Source: Streptomyces sp. L2 (GTDB lineage Bacteria > Actinomycetota > Actinomycetes > Streptomycetales > Streptomycetaceae). Taken from it: a DNA stretch of 64,000 nt. Each line of letters begins with the position of its first letter. The first letter of the stretch is position 1. Shown here piece by piece: positions 28,177 to 36,391 of this stretch. The notes beneath the pieces are model-generated. The model had not been told where the DNA came from. It worked only from the letters and a program-made list of their open reading frames with translations, and searched no databases. The translations under genes were made by a program, and so were the position numbers. The stretch is from positions 3,596,001-3,660,000 of the forward strand of contig NZ_QBDT01000001.1 of NCBI RefSeq assembly GCF_004124325.1, given 5' to 3'.

Positions 28177-29532
28177 ATGGGGTTCGGTTTCCGTGTCGGT
28201 GTACCTGGGATGAGTGTGCGGGTCTCGACTCGTGGAGTGCGCACCTCGGTCGGGCCACGTGCGGCGAGGCTCAGCGTGGGTAGCGGCGGCGCCAGGATGT
28301 CGACCGGGCTCGGCCCCTTCTACGCGTCGAGTTCCCTCGGCGGCAATCGACGGCGCACGAGTACACGGCGTACGGCACGCTCTCGTACGGTCGCCCCCTC
28401 AGCCGCGCAACTGGACCGGGCGCGCCGTCAGGCGGAGCGGGCTCAGCAGGAGGCGGAGCGCGATGCCGCCATCGCTCAGTTGCGCGAGCTGAGACGGCAG
28501 ATGACCAGCGTCCACCTGGAGTCCTTTCCCGCGGCGCATCCGCCCGTCATCCCGGACGCCCCCCAACTGAGCCTGTCATGGGCGCTCGCCGAAGCCCGGA
28601 CGTTCCACCTTCAGGGCGTGGGGCGGCTGGCCCGCGCGGAGAGGGCTGCGGCCAGGCAACGCGCGGAACAGGACGCGCCCGCCTACCTGGCCGCCGAGAC
28701 AGCGCGACTGGGAGCGATCCACCGTCAGTTGACGGACGAGGCCGAGCACTGGTGGCAAGCCCTGCTCGCCAATGACGAGGACACCGTCTGCGAAGCGGTG
28801 AACACCGCCTTCTCGGACAACCCGGCCGCCGGCTGTGCCGTAGGCGTGGACGGCTCGGTGCTGTCCGTCGTCGTGCGGCAACAGGACCTCGACTCCATGC
28901 CCGGTCAGACGCCCGGGCGCACGCCCGGCGGACGCCCGACGCTGAAGAACCTCACCAAGCGGGAGCGCGTTCTGTGGTGGCTGACGTCCATGGGTTCCAA
29001 CATCGTCGCCACGCTGAAGGAGGGCTTCGCCACCGCACCCGGCATCACAGCCATCGACCTCGCTGTGCTGACCCGCCTGCCTGACAACCGGCGCCTCGGC
29101 TTCGTGGCCTACGGCCGCTGGACGCGCCAGGCGATCGAGTCCTCGCCCTGGCGGGAACCCGAGGACGCCCTGCGCTTCCAGGACATCGGACACGACGTCG
29201 CCTGCTCCGTCACCACCACCGCATCGGGCAACCTGTCCAGCGCGATCAAGCCGCTGGAAACCACCCGTGTGCCCGGCCTCCGGGTCCTGCTCGACCATGC
29301 TCAGGACGAACCCGGTGCCGGCGAACCGTCACTCGCCGACATCGACGCCACCCTCGGCGCCGGCACTCCACCCGGCGACCGGACGCCACTCACCGATCCC
29401 TACCGGATCAAGCCGTTCGCCACCACGGTCAACAGCGGTTCAATCCGGCGCACACGACCACCTGAAGGAGCAGGTATCTGCGCTGGTCAGGGCCCATGGA
29501 ACCCGCCCGAGCGCCGTCGCTTGCCAAGCTGA
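28177..29532 (+). CDS. DUF4236 protein with coiled coil, ends inside attR
   Basis: 451 residues. Residues 1-60 (MGFGFRVGVPGMSVRVSTRG, SVGPRAARLSVGSGGARMST, GLGPFYASSSLGG) match DUF4236, a beta-rich domain common on mobile elements. Then an Ala/Arg/Glu coiled coil (AAQLDRARRQAERAQQEAER) and a restriction-endonuclease-like mixed domain of unknown type with TKRERVLWWLTSMGSNIVAT. ATG 28177, GGGGAGAGG upstream. The TGA stop (29530-29532) is supplied by the tRNA-derived att repeat, so integration fixed the C terminus. Confidence 0.7.
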   Translation: MGFGFRVGVPGMSVRVSTRGVRTSVGPRAARLSVGSGGARMSTGLGPFYASSSLGGNRRRTSTRRTARSRTVAPSAAQLDRARRQAERAQQEAERDAAIAQLRELRRQMTSVHLESFPAAHPPVIPDAPQLSLSWALAEARTFHLQGVGRLARAERAAARQRAEQDAPAYLAAETARLGAIHRQLTDEAEHWWQALLANDEDTVCEAVNTAFSDNPAAGCAVGVDGSVLSVVVRQQDLDSMPGQTPGRTPGGRPTLKNLTKRERVLWWLTSMGSNIVATLKEGFATAPGITAIDLAVLTRLPDNRRLGFVAYGRWTRQAIESSPWREPEDALRFQDIGHDVACSVTTTASGNLSSAIKPLETTRVPGLRVLLDHAQDEPGAGEPSLADIDATLGAGTPPGDRTPLTDPYRIKPFATTVNSGSIRRTRPPEGAGICAGQGPWNPPERRRLPS

Positions 29533-29582
29533 GAGCGCGAGTTCGATTCTCGTCACCCGCTCTTCTCGAAGCCCCAGGTCAG
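29524..29582. repeat. attR-type 59-bp direct repeat
   Basis: Exact copy of 27017-27075. To its left the match to the tRNA breaks (CGCTTG versus AGCTTC), so this is a 3' tRNA fragment and not a functional gene. Confidence 0.88.
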
Positions 29583-29595
29583 TGGACCTGGGGCT
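29570..29595 (+). terminator. Original tRNA-Gly terminator displaced by the element
   Basis: AGCCCCAGGTC/GACCTGGGGCT, loop AGTG, followed by TTGTT. Probably the chromosomal terminator before integration. Confidence 0.8.
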
Positions 29596-29676
29596 TTGTT
29601 CGTCGGGGCGGTGGTGGCGGGGCGCTTCGCGTGCGCTACGGTGGCTCGCTTTTGCCGTACATCTCTGGGGGGTTTG

Positions 29677-31206
29677 ATGCGGAGAACCACGACGGTCGCC
29701 GGTGTCGTCACCGTGCTCGTGCCGTTTCTTCTGGCCGGGGCTTCGGCGGCGTCGGCCGCCGGGTCGGGGGCGCTCACCGTCAGGACGTTGGACCGGGGCG
29801 GCAAGCCGGTCTACGCCCAGGTGGCGGTCTACAACACGAAGACGAACGACTTCAGGTACATCGAGAGCAACAAGAAGGCGTCGCTGCCCAAGGGCAGTTA
29901 CGAGCTCGTCACGTCCTACGGCAACGGCGAGGTCGGCGTCGTCGGCGGTCACAGTGTGAAGGTCTCCGGGGCCACGACGACCACGTTCGACGCCCGCAAG
30001 GGCCACGCGGTGAAGGTCTCGCTCAGTCCCAGCCCGGGCAGCGGGTACGACCACACGGTCACCGCGGCGGTCTGCGCCACCGACAACGGTCCCGCCAGCA
30101 TGAGCATGTCGGCCGCCTCCGGTGAGCTGTACGTCATCCCGAACAGCAGCAAGGCGTACGAGCTGGCCTACGGCACCGTCTACCAGCCGCGGTCGGCGAC
30201 CGGCGGGGACTTCTGGCTGGCCTCCGCCCGGCACAGCCATGGCGTGCCGTCCGGAGTGTCCGCGACACTCAAGAGGTCCGGGCTGACCACCCTCAAGGTG
30301 TCGGCGCGTTCCGGGCCGGACAGCGGACACGCGCGGTTCTCGTTCAACGGCGCCTCGACGGGCTACGACGCCTGCGCGTCGAACACGGACATCCTCGACT
30401 TCGAGCGTGATCTGCCCGACTCGTTCAGCGTCCACCTCCAGGCCGGCCAGTGGGAGGTGGGACAGCAGAGCCACGACCTCATCTTCGACGGGTTCCACAC
30501 CTACGCCGCCGGCAAGACGACCGCGCTGACCCTCGGGCACGCGGTCTGGGGGCCCAGCGGGCAGTTGCCGCACACCTGGTACCACCAGCTGTACTTCGGG
30601 GACGTCGACATGTTCAGCGACCCCGAACTCACGGCGGGAGGGGGGCTGGCCTCCGGCTCCCTGAAGCTGACCCACGGGAGCAAGACGCTCTACTCGCGCA
30701 GCTACAGGTCCTCGCAGGACATCGCCCCGCATGTGCGGATCCCGGGATCCGGCTGGTACACGGTCACCGAGACCGCCCACCGGGGCGGCCTGCCGTCCGG
30801 CTCGCTGTCGACGACCTCCAGCCTCTCCCTGCACTTCTACGCCGACGCCGGCAAGAACCGGCAGATCCGGGACTACATCACCCGGTTCTGGCCCGAGGGG
30901 CTGAACTCCAGGAACCAGGCCGCCGCCCGTTCGACCACGACCGTCGAGCTGGGGATGCAGCGCCTCGGGACGAACGACGGCTCGATCGGCCGGCTGTCGG
31001 ACGGGGTGAAGTCCGTGCACGCCTGGTACACGACCGACGACGGCGTCCACTGGCACGCCACCACCGCGAAGCTGTCCCACGGCAAGTGGACCGCCGCCGT
31101 CCACAACCCCGCCTCCGCCGGCCGCGTCGGTCTGCGCTCCACGGTCACCGACACCCACGGTGACAGCTCGACGACCACGGTCTACAACGCGTACGCCGTG
31201 CGCTGA
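29677..31206 (+). CDS. Large secreted protein of unknown function
   Basis: 509 residues. Signal peptide (MRRTTTVAGVVTVLVPFLLA, cleavage after ASAASAA), then a carboxypeptidase-regulatory/CNA-B-like beta domain (LTVRTLDRGGKPVYAQVAVY, YELVTSYGNGEV) and further beta-rich sequence without catalytic motifs I recognise. ATG 29677, GGGGGG 5 nt upstream. Immediately right of the element. Confidence 0.75.
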   Translation: MRRTTTVAGVVTVLVPFLLAGASAASAAGSGALTVRTLDRGGKPVYAQVAVYNTKTNDFRYIESNKKASLPKGSYELVTSYGNGEVGVVGGHSVKVSGATTTTFDARKGHAVKVSLSPSPGSGYDHTVTAAVCATDNGPASMSMSAASGELYVIPNSSKAYELAYGTVYQPRSATGGDFWLASARHSHGVPSGVSATLKRSGLTTLKVSARSGPDSGHARFSFNGASTGYDACASNTDILDFERDLPDSFSVHLQAGQWEVGQQSHDLIFDGFHTYAAGKTTALTLGHAVWGPSGQLPHTWYHQLYFGDVDMFSDPELTAGGGLASGSLKLTHGSKTLYSRSYRSSQDIAPHVRIPGSGWYTVTETAHRGGLPSGSLSTTSSLSLHFYADAGKNRQIRDYITRFWPEGLNSRNQAAARSTTTVELGMQRLGTNDGSIGRLSDGVKSVHAWYTTDDGVHWHATTAKLSHGKWTAAVHNPASAGRVGLRSTVTDTHGDSSTTTVYNAYAVR

Positions 31207-31231
31207 GGGCACCCGCAGCCCGGCAGTCGCA

Positions 31232-32767
31232 TCAGTGGTTCGCCCCCAGCCGGCCCGCCAGGCGTTCGCGGATGGCGGCGCTCGGCTGGTTCAGGCCCTC
31301 GATGGTGACCGTCTTGCCGCGCTGGGCGTACTTCGTCTCGATGGCGTCCAGGGCGGCGACGGAGGAGGCGTCCCAGACGTGGGTGCCGGAGAGGTCGATG
31401 ACGACGTCGTCCGGGTCGTTCTTGTAGTCGAACTGGGTGACCAGGTCGTTGGAGGACGCGAAGAACAGCTCGCCGGTGACCGAGTAGACGACCTGGGTGC
31501 CGTCCGGGTCGGTGACCGAGGTGACGTGGGTGAGGTGGGCCACCCGGCGGGCGAAGATGATCATCGCGGTGACGGAGCCGACGACCACGCCGATGGAGAG
31601 GTTGGAGGTGGCGACGACGACGATCACGGTGATGACCATGACCGTCGTCTCGCCGACCGGCATCCGCCGGAGCGTGGCGGGCTTCACCGAGTGCCAGTCG
31701 AAGGTGCCGACGGAGACCAGGATCATGACGGCGACCAGGGCGGCCATGGGGATCCGGGAGACGACCGGGCCGAGCACGATGCACAGGATCAGCAGGAAGA
31801 ACCCGGCCAGGAACGTCGACAGCCGGGTACGGGCGCCGTTCTTGACGTTGATCATGGTCTGGCCGATCATGCCGCAGCCGCCCATGCCGCCGAAGATCCC
31901 GGTGACGATGTTGGCGATGCCCTGACCGACCGCCTCGCGGGTCTTGTCGGACCGGGTGTCGGTGAGGTCGTCGACCAGCTTCGCGGTCATCATCGACTCC
32001 ATGATCCCCACCAGCGCCATGGCGAAGGCGTACGGGGCGATGACCGTCAGGGTGTGCAGGGTGAACGGCACGTCGGGGAGGCCCGGCACCGGCAGCGCGG
32101 AGGGCAGCTTGCCCTTGTCCCCCACGGTCGGTACGGCGATCCCGGCGGCCACGGTGATCACGGTGAGGATCACGATCGCCACCAGCGGCGCCGGCACCGC
32201 CCGGGTCAGCCTCGGGAACAGCACCATGAGCACCAGACCGGCCACGACCAGCGGATACACCGCCCACGGCACGTCGTGCAGGTTGGGTATCTGGGCCATG
32301 AACAGCAGGATGCCGAGGGCGTTGACGAAGCCGACCATGACGCTGCGCGGCACGAACCGCATCAGCTTGGCGACGCCCAGCGCGCCGAGGACGACCTGGA
32401 AGGCACCGGCGAGCATGACGGTGGCGACCAGGTAGCCCAGCCCGTACTGGCGGGCTATCGGCGCCACGACCAGGGCGACGGCGCCGGTGGCGGCGGAGAT
32501 CATGGCCGGGCGTCCGCCGGCGAACGCGATGACCATGGCCATGGTGCAGGCGGCGTACAGCCCGACCTTCGGGTCGACGCCCGCGATGACGGAGAACGAG
32601 ATCGCCTCCGGGATCAGCGCGAGACCGACGACCAGACCGGCCAGCACCTCGGTGCGCAGGACCGTCGGCGAGGTCAGCCACACGGGCCTGGGCAGGCGGG
32701 ACCCGAGTGATTTAGGTGACTTGGGCGGCTTGGGCGGCTTGGGCGCTGCGGGCAGCGTTGAGGACAT
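31232..32767 (-). CDS. SulP-family anion transporter with STAS domain
   Basis: 511 residues, about 11-12 membrane helices beginning at PTVLRTEVLAGLVVGLALIP (SulP signature with LIPEAISFSVIAGVDPKVGL), and a C-terminal STAS domain (VVYSVTGELFFASSNDLVTQ, VVIDLSGTHVWDASSVAALD). Transports sulfate or bicarbonate; BicA-like Na-dependent bicarbonate uptake is possible. A Pro/Lys-rich N terminus precedes the first helix. Divergent from a MerR regulator. Confidence 0.92.
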   Translation of the reverse strand: MSSTLPAAPKPPKPPKSPKSLGSRLPRPVWLTSPTVLRTEVLAGLVVGLALIPEAISFSVIAGVDPKVGLYAACTMAMVIAFAGGRPAMISAATGAVALVVAPIARQYGLGYLVATVMLAGAFQVVLGALGVAKLMRFVPRSVMVGFVNALGILLFMAQIPNLHDVPWAVYPLVVAGLVLMVLFPRLTRAVPAPLVAIVILTVITVAAGIAVPTVGDKGKLPSALPVPGLPDVPFTLHTLTVIAPYAFAMALVGIMESMMTAKLVDDLTDTRSDKTREAVGQGIANIVTGIFGGMGGCGMIGQTMINVKNGARTRLSTFLAGFFLLILCIVLGPVVSRIPMAALVAVMILVSVGTFDWHSVKPATLRRMPVGETTVMVITVIVVVATSNLSIGVVVGSVTAMIIFARRVAHLTHVTSVTDPDGTQVVYSVTGELFFASSNDLVTQFDYKNDPDDVVIDLSGTHVWDASSVAALDAIETKYAQRGKTVTIEGLNQPSAAIRERLAGRLGANH

Positions 32768-32939
32768 GCGACCGTTTCCGTCAGGCGCACGCGTCCCCGG
32801 ATCCGGTACGCGCCCGCGTCGTCTGTGACGTCATGCCGAAGACACACATGACTCACGTACACGAACGGTCGGAGTCCTCGGCGATCCGGTCGGCCACCTC
32901 GGTCGGGCATCATGAACCGGAAGTCTTCGAACACCACAG

Positions 32940-32965
32940 ACTCTACCCTGACGTAAGGGGAGAGT
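32940..32965. promoter_or_regulatory. MerR-type operator between sulP and merR genes
   Basis: ACTCTACCC-N8-GGGGAGAGT, 8 of 9 arm positions complementary. The 26-bp dyad lies 49 nt upstream of the MerR ATG, in the 247-bp divergent region, as expected for a MerR protein acting at a long-spacer promoter. Confidence 0.6.
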
Positions 32966-33014
32966 ACGAAAGACGGCCGTGAACGGCGAAGGACCAGCGA
33001 AGGATCATGGGGCG

Positions 33015-33416
33015 ATGACGGACCAGGGGCAGATGCAGATCGGTGAGGTGGCCGAGCGGACCGGTCTGTCGCTGCGCACGATCCGCCACTACGAGGAAGT
33101 CGGCCTCGTCGTCCCCTCCGCCCGCAGCAAGGGCGGTTTCCGCCTCTACACGGAGTCGGACGTCGAGCGCCTGATGGTGATCCGCCGCATGAAGCCGCTG
33201 GACTTCTCCCTGGAGGAGATGCGGGATCTGCTGGAGATCACCGACCGGCTGGGGCGCGCCGACAGCCCGCCCGACGGCGAGGAACTGGCGCGGCTGCGCC
33301 GCCGCCTCGACGCCTACCGGGAGACGGCCGACGCCCGCTGTGAGTCCCTGCGCGCCCGCCTGGCGATGGCCGAGGACTTCGCGGACACCCTGCGCGCCCG
33401 TCTGGGCGGCGCCTGA
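33015..33416 (+). CDS. MerR-family transcriptional regulator
   Basis: 133 residues: MQIGEVAERTGLSLRTIRHY, EEVGLVVPSARSKGGFRLYT gives the two-helix winged domain; a C-terminal coiled coil (ARLRRRLDAYRETADARCES) dimerises. No conserved metal-binding Cys trio; one Cys only. ATG 33015 is chosen; a GTG at 32979 in frame is possible. Likely regulator of the divergent SulP gene. Confidence 0.9.
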   Translation: MTDQGQMQIGEVAERTGLSLRTIRHYEEVGLVVPSARSKGGFRLYTESDVERLMVIRRMKPLDFSLEEMRDLLEITDRLGRADSPPDGEELARLRRRLDAYRETADARCESLRARLAMAEDFADTLRARLGGA

Positions 33417-33427
33417 GGCACGGCCGA

Positions 33428-33458
33428 CCGCGGCGGCGCACTCCGGCGACCGCCGCGG
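33428..33458. terminator. Hairpin between convergent merR and AhpD-like genes
   Basis: CCGCGGCGG (33428-33436) with CCGCCGCGG (33450-33458), 13-nt loop. Confidence 0.6.
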
Positions 33459-33480
33459 CTGTGGTCCCTCCGCGTGGGGC

Positions 33481-33954
33481 TCAGCCGAACTGGCCCGGCT
33501 GGTAGTCGCCGGCCGGCTGCTGGACGATGACGTTCACGCGGTTGTAGGCGTTGATCAGGGCGATGAGGGAGACCAGCGCGCCGAGCTGCTCCTCGTCGAA
33601 GTGCTGGGCGGCGTTCTCCCAGGCCTCGTCGGTGATGCCGCCGGCCGCGTCGGCGATCCGGGTGCCCTGCTCGGCCAGCTCCAGCGCGGCACGCTCGGCG
33701 GGCGTGAACACCGTCGCCTCCCTCCAGGCCGCGACCAGCAGGAGGCGCTGCACGTCCTCGCCCGCCTTCATGGCGTCCTTGGTGTGCATGTCGGTGCAGA
33801 ACCCGCAGCCGTTGATCTGGCTGGCGCGGATCTTCACCAGCTCCTGGGTCGCCGCCGGCAGCGCCGAGTCCGTGACCGCCTTGCTGCCCGAGTTGAGGTA
33901 GCGGAGGAACTTGCCTGCGACCGCGTTGCCGAAGAGGTTCATACGAGCGTCCAT
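33481..33954 (-). CDS. AhpD-like / carboxymuconolactone decarboxylase-family protein
   Basis: 157 residues. Active-site motif NGCGFCTDMHTKDAMKAGED with CxxC and a downstream His, the peroxidase-type arrangement of AhpD homologues; KIRASQINGC precedes it. Likely alkylhydroperoxidase-type thiol redox enzyme. ATG 33954 with CAGGAG 6 nt upstream. Confidence 0.88.
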   Translation of the reverse strand: MDARMNLFGNAVAGKFLRYLNSGSKAVTDSALPAATQELVKIRASQINGCGFCTDMHTKDAMKAGEDVQRLLLVAAWREATVFTPAERAALELAEQGTRIADAAGGITDEAWENAAQHFDEEQLGALVSLIALINAYNRVNVIVQQPAGDYQPGQFG

Positions 33955-34063
33955 CGTCAGCTCCTGTGCCGTTGTCGTTCGGTGTACGCCTCTCTGACAA
34001 CTGGGCCGGACGCGATGTGACAGGGTGCCGATGTGACCTGCGTCACTCACTTCGCCCGCATGC

Positions 34064-34894
34064 TCACTTCGGCTGCGGGCGGACCGTGAGCATCTGCTGG
34101 GCGTGGCCCACCGGGCCGTTGACGTCGTGCAGGACGGTGCTGGTGACGCCCTGCCCCGTCGGCCCGAACGCGACCGTCGTGTCCAGCCCGGTCCAGCGGC
34201 CCTCGGGCTGCCGGTGCAGATGGAGCGTCAGGTCGACGTTGGGGAACATCCACGCGGTCGGCGCCTCGCGTACGGCGATGCCGTTGGCGGTGTCGACCAG
34301 GGCGACGTACGACGCGAGCGGGCTGCTCGGCTCGTCGGCGACCAGGTCGAGGGAGGTGGAGATCCACGCGGTCGTACGGCCCGGCCGGGGCGGCGCGAGC
34401 GGCCGTACGTCCAGGGAGGCGATGTACCCGCCGGGCCACAGGGACGCCATCGGCCAGGGGGCCAGTTCCTCGGGCGGGGTGAGCCGTTCGGGGCCGCCGC
34501 CCGCGACGGCCGCGGTGTCCCCGGCGGCCAGCAGCCAGGCGCGGGCCCGGACCACGGGGCGGTCGGCGACCCGTACGACGGCTTCGAGCAGCTCGATGGT
34601 GCGGCCGGGCCGGACCGTCTCGACCCGGATCTCGCACTCGTCGAGGGCCGGCCGCCCCAGGATGTCGTAGCTGATCCGGGAGAGGAGCAGGCCGCCGCCC
34701 TGCCCGGGGCGTGCGGCGAGGTGGTGGTCGATCGCGTGCACGACGAGGCCGCCGAGCGGGCTGAAGTGCAGCTCGTCGGGGTCCCAGGCGCCACTCGCGT
34801 GGACGGTGGGCTTGTAGCGGTGCTCGTCGATGCGCTCGTAATAGCTGCCGGTCTGCGCGGGAGGGTGGGCTGCGGGGCGGGGCGAGAGGGACAT
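34064..34894 (-). CDS. Acyl-CoA thioesterase-like double hot-dog protein
   Basis: 276 residues. Two hot-dog halves: AWDPDELHFSPLGGLVVHAI...RISYDILGRPALDECEIRVE and TAWMFPNVDLTLHLHRQPEG, FGPTGQGVTSTVLHDVNGPV, of the TesB/4HBT_3 kind. Substrate unknown. TACCAT followed by 6 nt and the ATG at 34894 suggests a leaderless mRNA. Confidence 0.8.
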   Translation of the reverse strand: MSLSPRPAAHPPAQTGSYYERIDEHRYKPTVHASGAWDPDELHFSPLGGLVVHAIDHHLAARPGQGGGLLLSRISYDILGRPALDECEIRVETVRPGRTIELLEAVVRVADRPVVRARAWLLAAGDTAAVAGGGPERLTPPEELAPWPMASLWPGGYIASLDVRPLAPPRPGRTTAWISTSLDLVADEPSSPLASYVALVDTANGIAVREAPTAWMFPNVDLTLHLHRQPEGRWTGLDTTVAFGPTGQGVTSTVLHDVNGPVGHAQQMLTVRPQPK

Positions 34895-34922
34895 GCCGCC
34901 ATGGTAGGAAGCGGTCGGAACG

Positions 34923-35061
34923 CCGGATCACCGGATTGCCGGGTCACCGGATCACCGGGCCGCGTGATTACCAGGTCGCGTGATCACCCGGCCACCCGGT
35001 CACCGGCTCACCTGATGACCGGGCCATCCGCTCACCGGCTCATCCGATGACCCGGTCACCC
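34923..35061. repeat. Degenerate GGTCACCGG-type tandem repeats
   Basis: About 15 imperfect 8-10 nt units (GGATCACC, GGGTCACC, GGCTCACC, GTGATCAC) fill the spacer between the divergent thioesterase and epimerase genes. No coding potential. Confidence 0.6.
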
Positions 35062-35073
35062 GCGCCTGGGGTC

Positions 35074-35089
35074 TTACGGACCGGTGACG
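35074..35089 (+). promoter_or_regulatory. Response-regulator box of the surface-sugar locus, copy 1
   Basis: TTACG-N6-TGACG, half-sites 11 bp apart, 51 nt before the epimerase ATG. A TAGCGT -10-like hexamer (35129-35134) with 6 nt to the ATG completes a leaderless promoter. Same layout at 42581 and, inverted, at 38464. Confidence 0.6.
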
Positions 35090-35140
35090 TACCCCGCGCC
35101 GACGCCCGCCGGGCGCCCCCGTCCGTCCTAGCGTGACGGT

Positions 35141-36130
35141 ATGCGCGTACTGGTCACCGGCGGTGCCGGGTTCATCGGGTCCCATGTCGTCGACGCCCTG
35201 CGGGCCCGCGGTCACGAGGCGGTCGTGTACGACGTCCGGTCCGGCCCCGGCGCCGACGTGCGCAACCCGCTGGCCGTGGCCGAGGCGCTGGCCGGGGTGG
35301 ACGCCGTCTCCCACCAGGCGGCCATGGTCGGCCTCGGCAACGGCGTCGCGGACGCGGCCGAGTACGTCTCCCGCAACGACCTCGGCACCGCCGTCCTGCT
35401 CGCCGCCATGGCCGACGCGGGCGTACGGCGGCTGGTGCTCGCCGGGTCGATGGTGGTCTACGGCGAGGGCCGCTACGAGTGTGCCGAGCACGGCGTCGTA
35501 CGGCCGGGACCGCGTGCCGTGACCGACCTGGAGGCGGGCCGGTTCGAGCCCCACTGCCCGCTGTGCGGCGCGGAGTTGGCGCCGGGGCTGGTCGGTGAGG
35601 ACGCGCCGGCCGACCCGCGCAACGTGTACGCCACGACCAAACTGGCCCAGGAGCACCTGGCCGCCGCCTGGGCCCGCTCGACGGGCGGTACGGCGGTGTC
35701 CCTGCGCTACCACAACGTGTACGGCCCCCGGATGCCCCGCGACACCCCGTACGCCGGCGTCGCCTCCTTCTTCCGCTCGGCGCTCGGCCGCGGTGAGGCA
35801 CCGCGCGTCTTCGAGGACGGTCGGCAGCGGCGGGACTTCGTCCACGTCCGGGACGTCGCGGCGGCCAATGTCACCGCGCTGGAGGCGGAGAGCCGGCCGG
35901 GAGCGCTGACGGCCTACAACACCGGCAGCGGCGAGCCCCGTACCGTCGGCGACCTGGCGCACGCCCTCGCCGCGGCCTGCGCCGGCCCCGCGCCCGTGAC
36001 CACCGGCGAGTACCGCCTCGGCGACGTCCGGCACATCACCGCCGACTCCGGCCGCCTGCGGTCGGACCTCGGCTGGAAGCCGGAGATCGCCTTCGCGGAG
36101 GGCATGCGGGAGTTCGCGGCGGAGGGGTGA
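35141..36130 (+). CDS. NAD-dependent nucleotide-sugar epimerase (dTDP-L-rhamnose 4-epimerase-like)
   Basis: 329 residues, extended SDR: MRVLVTGGAGFIGSHVVDAL for NAD, catalytic YATTK (NVYATTKLAQEHLA), substrate-side RYHNVYGPRMPRDTPYAGVA. An insertion with a CPLCG motif (HCPLCGAELAPGL, about residues 142-154) is a feature of the dTDP-rhamnose 4-epimerase group, which I infer as the closest relative. Leaderless ATG; first gene of the glycosylation locus. Confidence 0.85.
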   Translation: MRVLVTGGAGFIGSHVVDALRARGHEAVVYDVRSGPGADVRNPLAVAEALAGVDAVSHQAAMVGLGNGVADAAEYVSRNDLGTAVLLAAMADAGVRRLVLAGSMVVYGEGRYECAEHGVVRPGPRAVTDLEAGRFEPHCPLCGAELAPGLVGEDAPADPRNVYATTKLAQEHLAAAWARSTGGTAVSLRYHNVYGPRMPRDTPYAGVASFFRSALGRGEAPRVFEDGRQRRDFVHVRDVAAANVTALEAESRPGALTAYNTGSGEPRTVGDLAHALAAACAGPAPVTTGEYRLGDVRHITADSGRLRSDLGWKPEIAFAEGMREFAAEG

Positions 36131-36157
36131 GCGGGGAGGGCGGGCCGTCGCTTGTGG

Positions 36158-36390
36158 AGCACGGCGCGGGCGGGCGGGCGCCCGGGGAGCGAGCGGGTCG
36201 GCGCGCGCCCGGGCAGCACGACGCGGGCGGGCGCCCGGGGAGCACGACGCGGGCGGGCGCCCGGGGAGCACGACGCGGGCCAGCGCCCGGGGAGCACGAC
36301 GCGGGCCGGCGCCCGGGGAGCACGGAGTGGGCGGGCCGGCGTCCGGGGAACGAGCAGGCCGGCGCCCGTGGAGCACGGCGCGGGAGGGTG
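36158..36390. repeat. 26-bp GC-rich minisatellite
   Basis: Eight to nine copies of a 26-bp unit, AGCACGACGCGGG followed by CGGGCGCCCGGGG, with substitutions and small indels. It occupies the spacer between convergent epimerase and kinase genes. Strong dyad (GGGCGCCC) in each unit. Confidence 0.85.
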
Positions 36391-36391
36391 G

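Larger units (their letters stand above)
27055..29582. mobile_element. Remnant integrated element in tRNA-Gly, integrase lost
   Basis: Region between the two 59-bp att-like repeats, about 2.5 kb. It encodes only VapBC (27337-28043) and a DUF4236 protein (28177-29532). No integrase, excisionase, replication or transfer gene is recognisable. 27088-27336 (about 250 bp) contains no convincing gene and is less GC-rich; this is where an integrase tail might have been. Either a fixed remnant of an AICE/phage-like element or a cassette moved by an integrase elsewhere. Confidence 0.75.

Noticed and set aside
31160..32710. 516-codon plus-strand frame, Asp/His/Gly-rich
   Set aside because: Shadow of the SulP transporter gene; membrane-protein codons read backwards give this composition.
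34923..35061. CRISPR array
   Set aside because: Units are 8-10 nt and imperfect with no unique spacers, and no cas genes; the same applies to the arrays at 36158 and 57331.
35000..36376. 458-codon minus-strand frame over epimerase and minisatellite
   Set aside because: Arises from the 26-bp repeat and antisense DNA; no start context.
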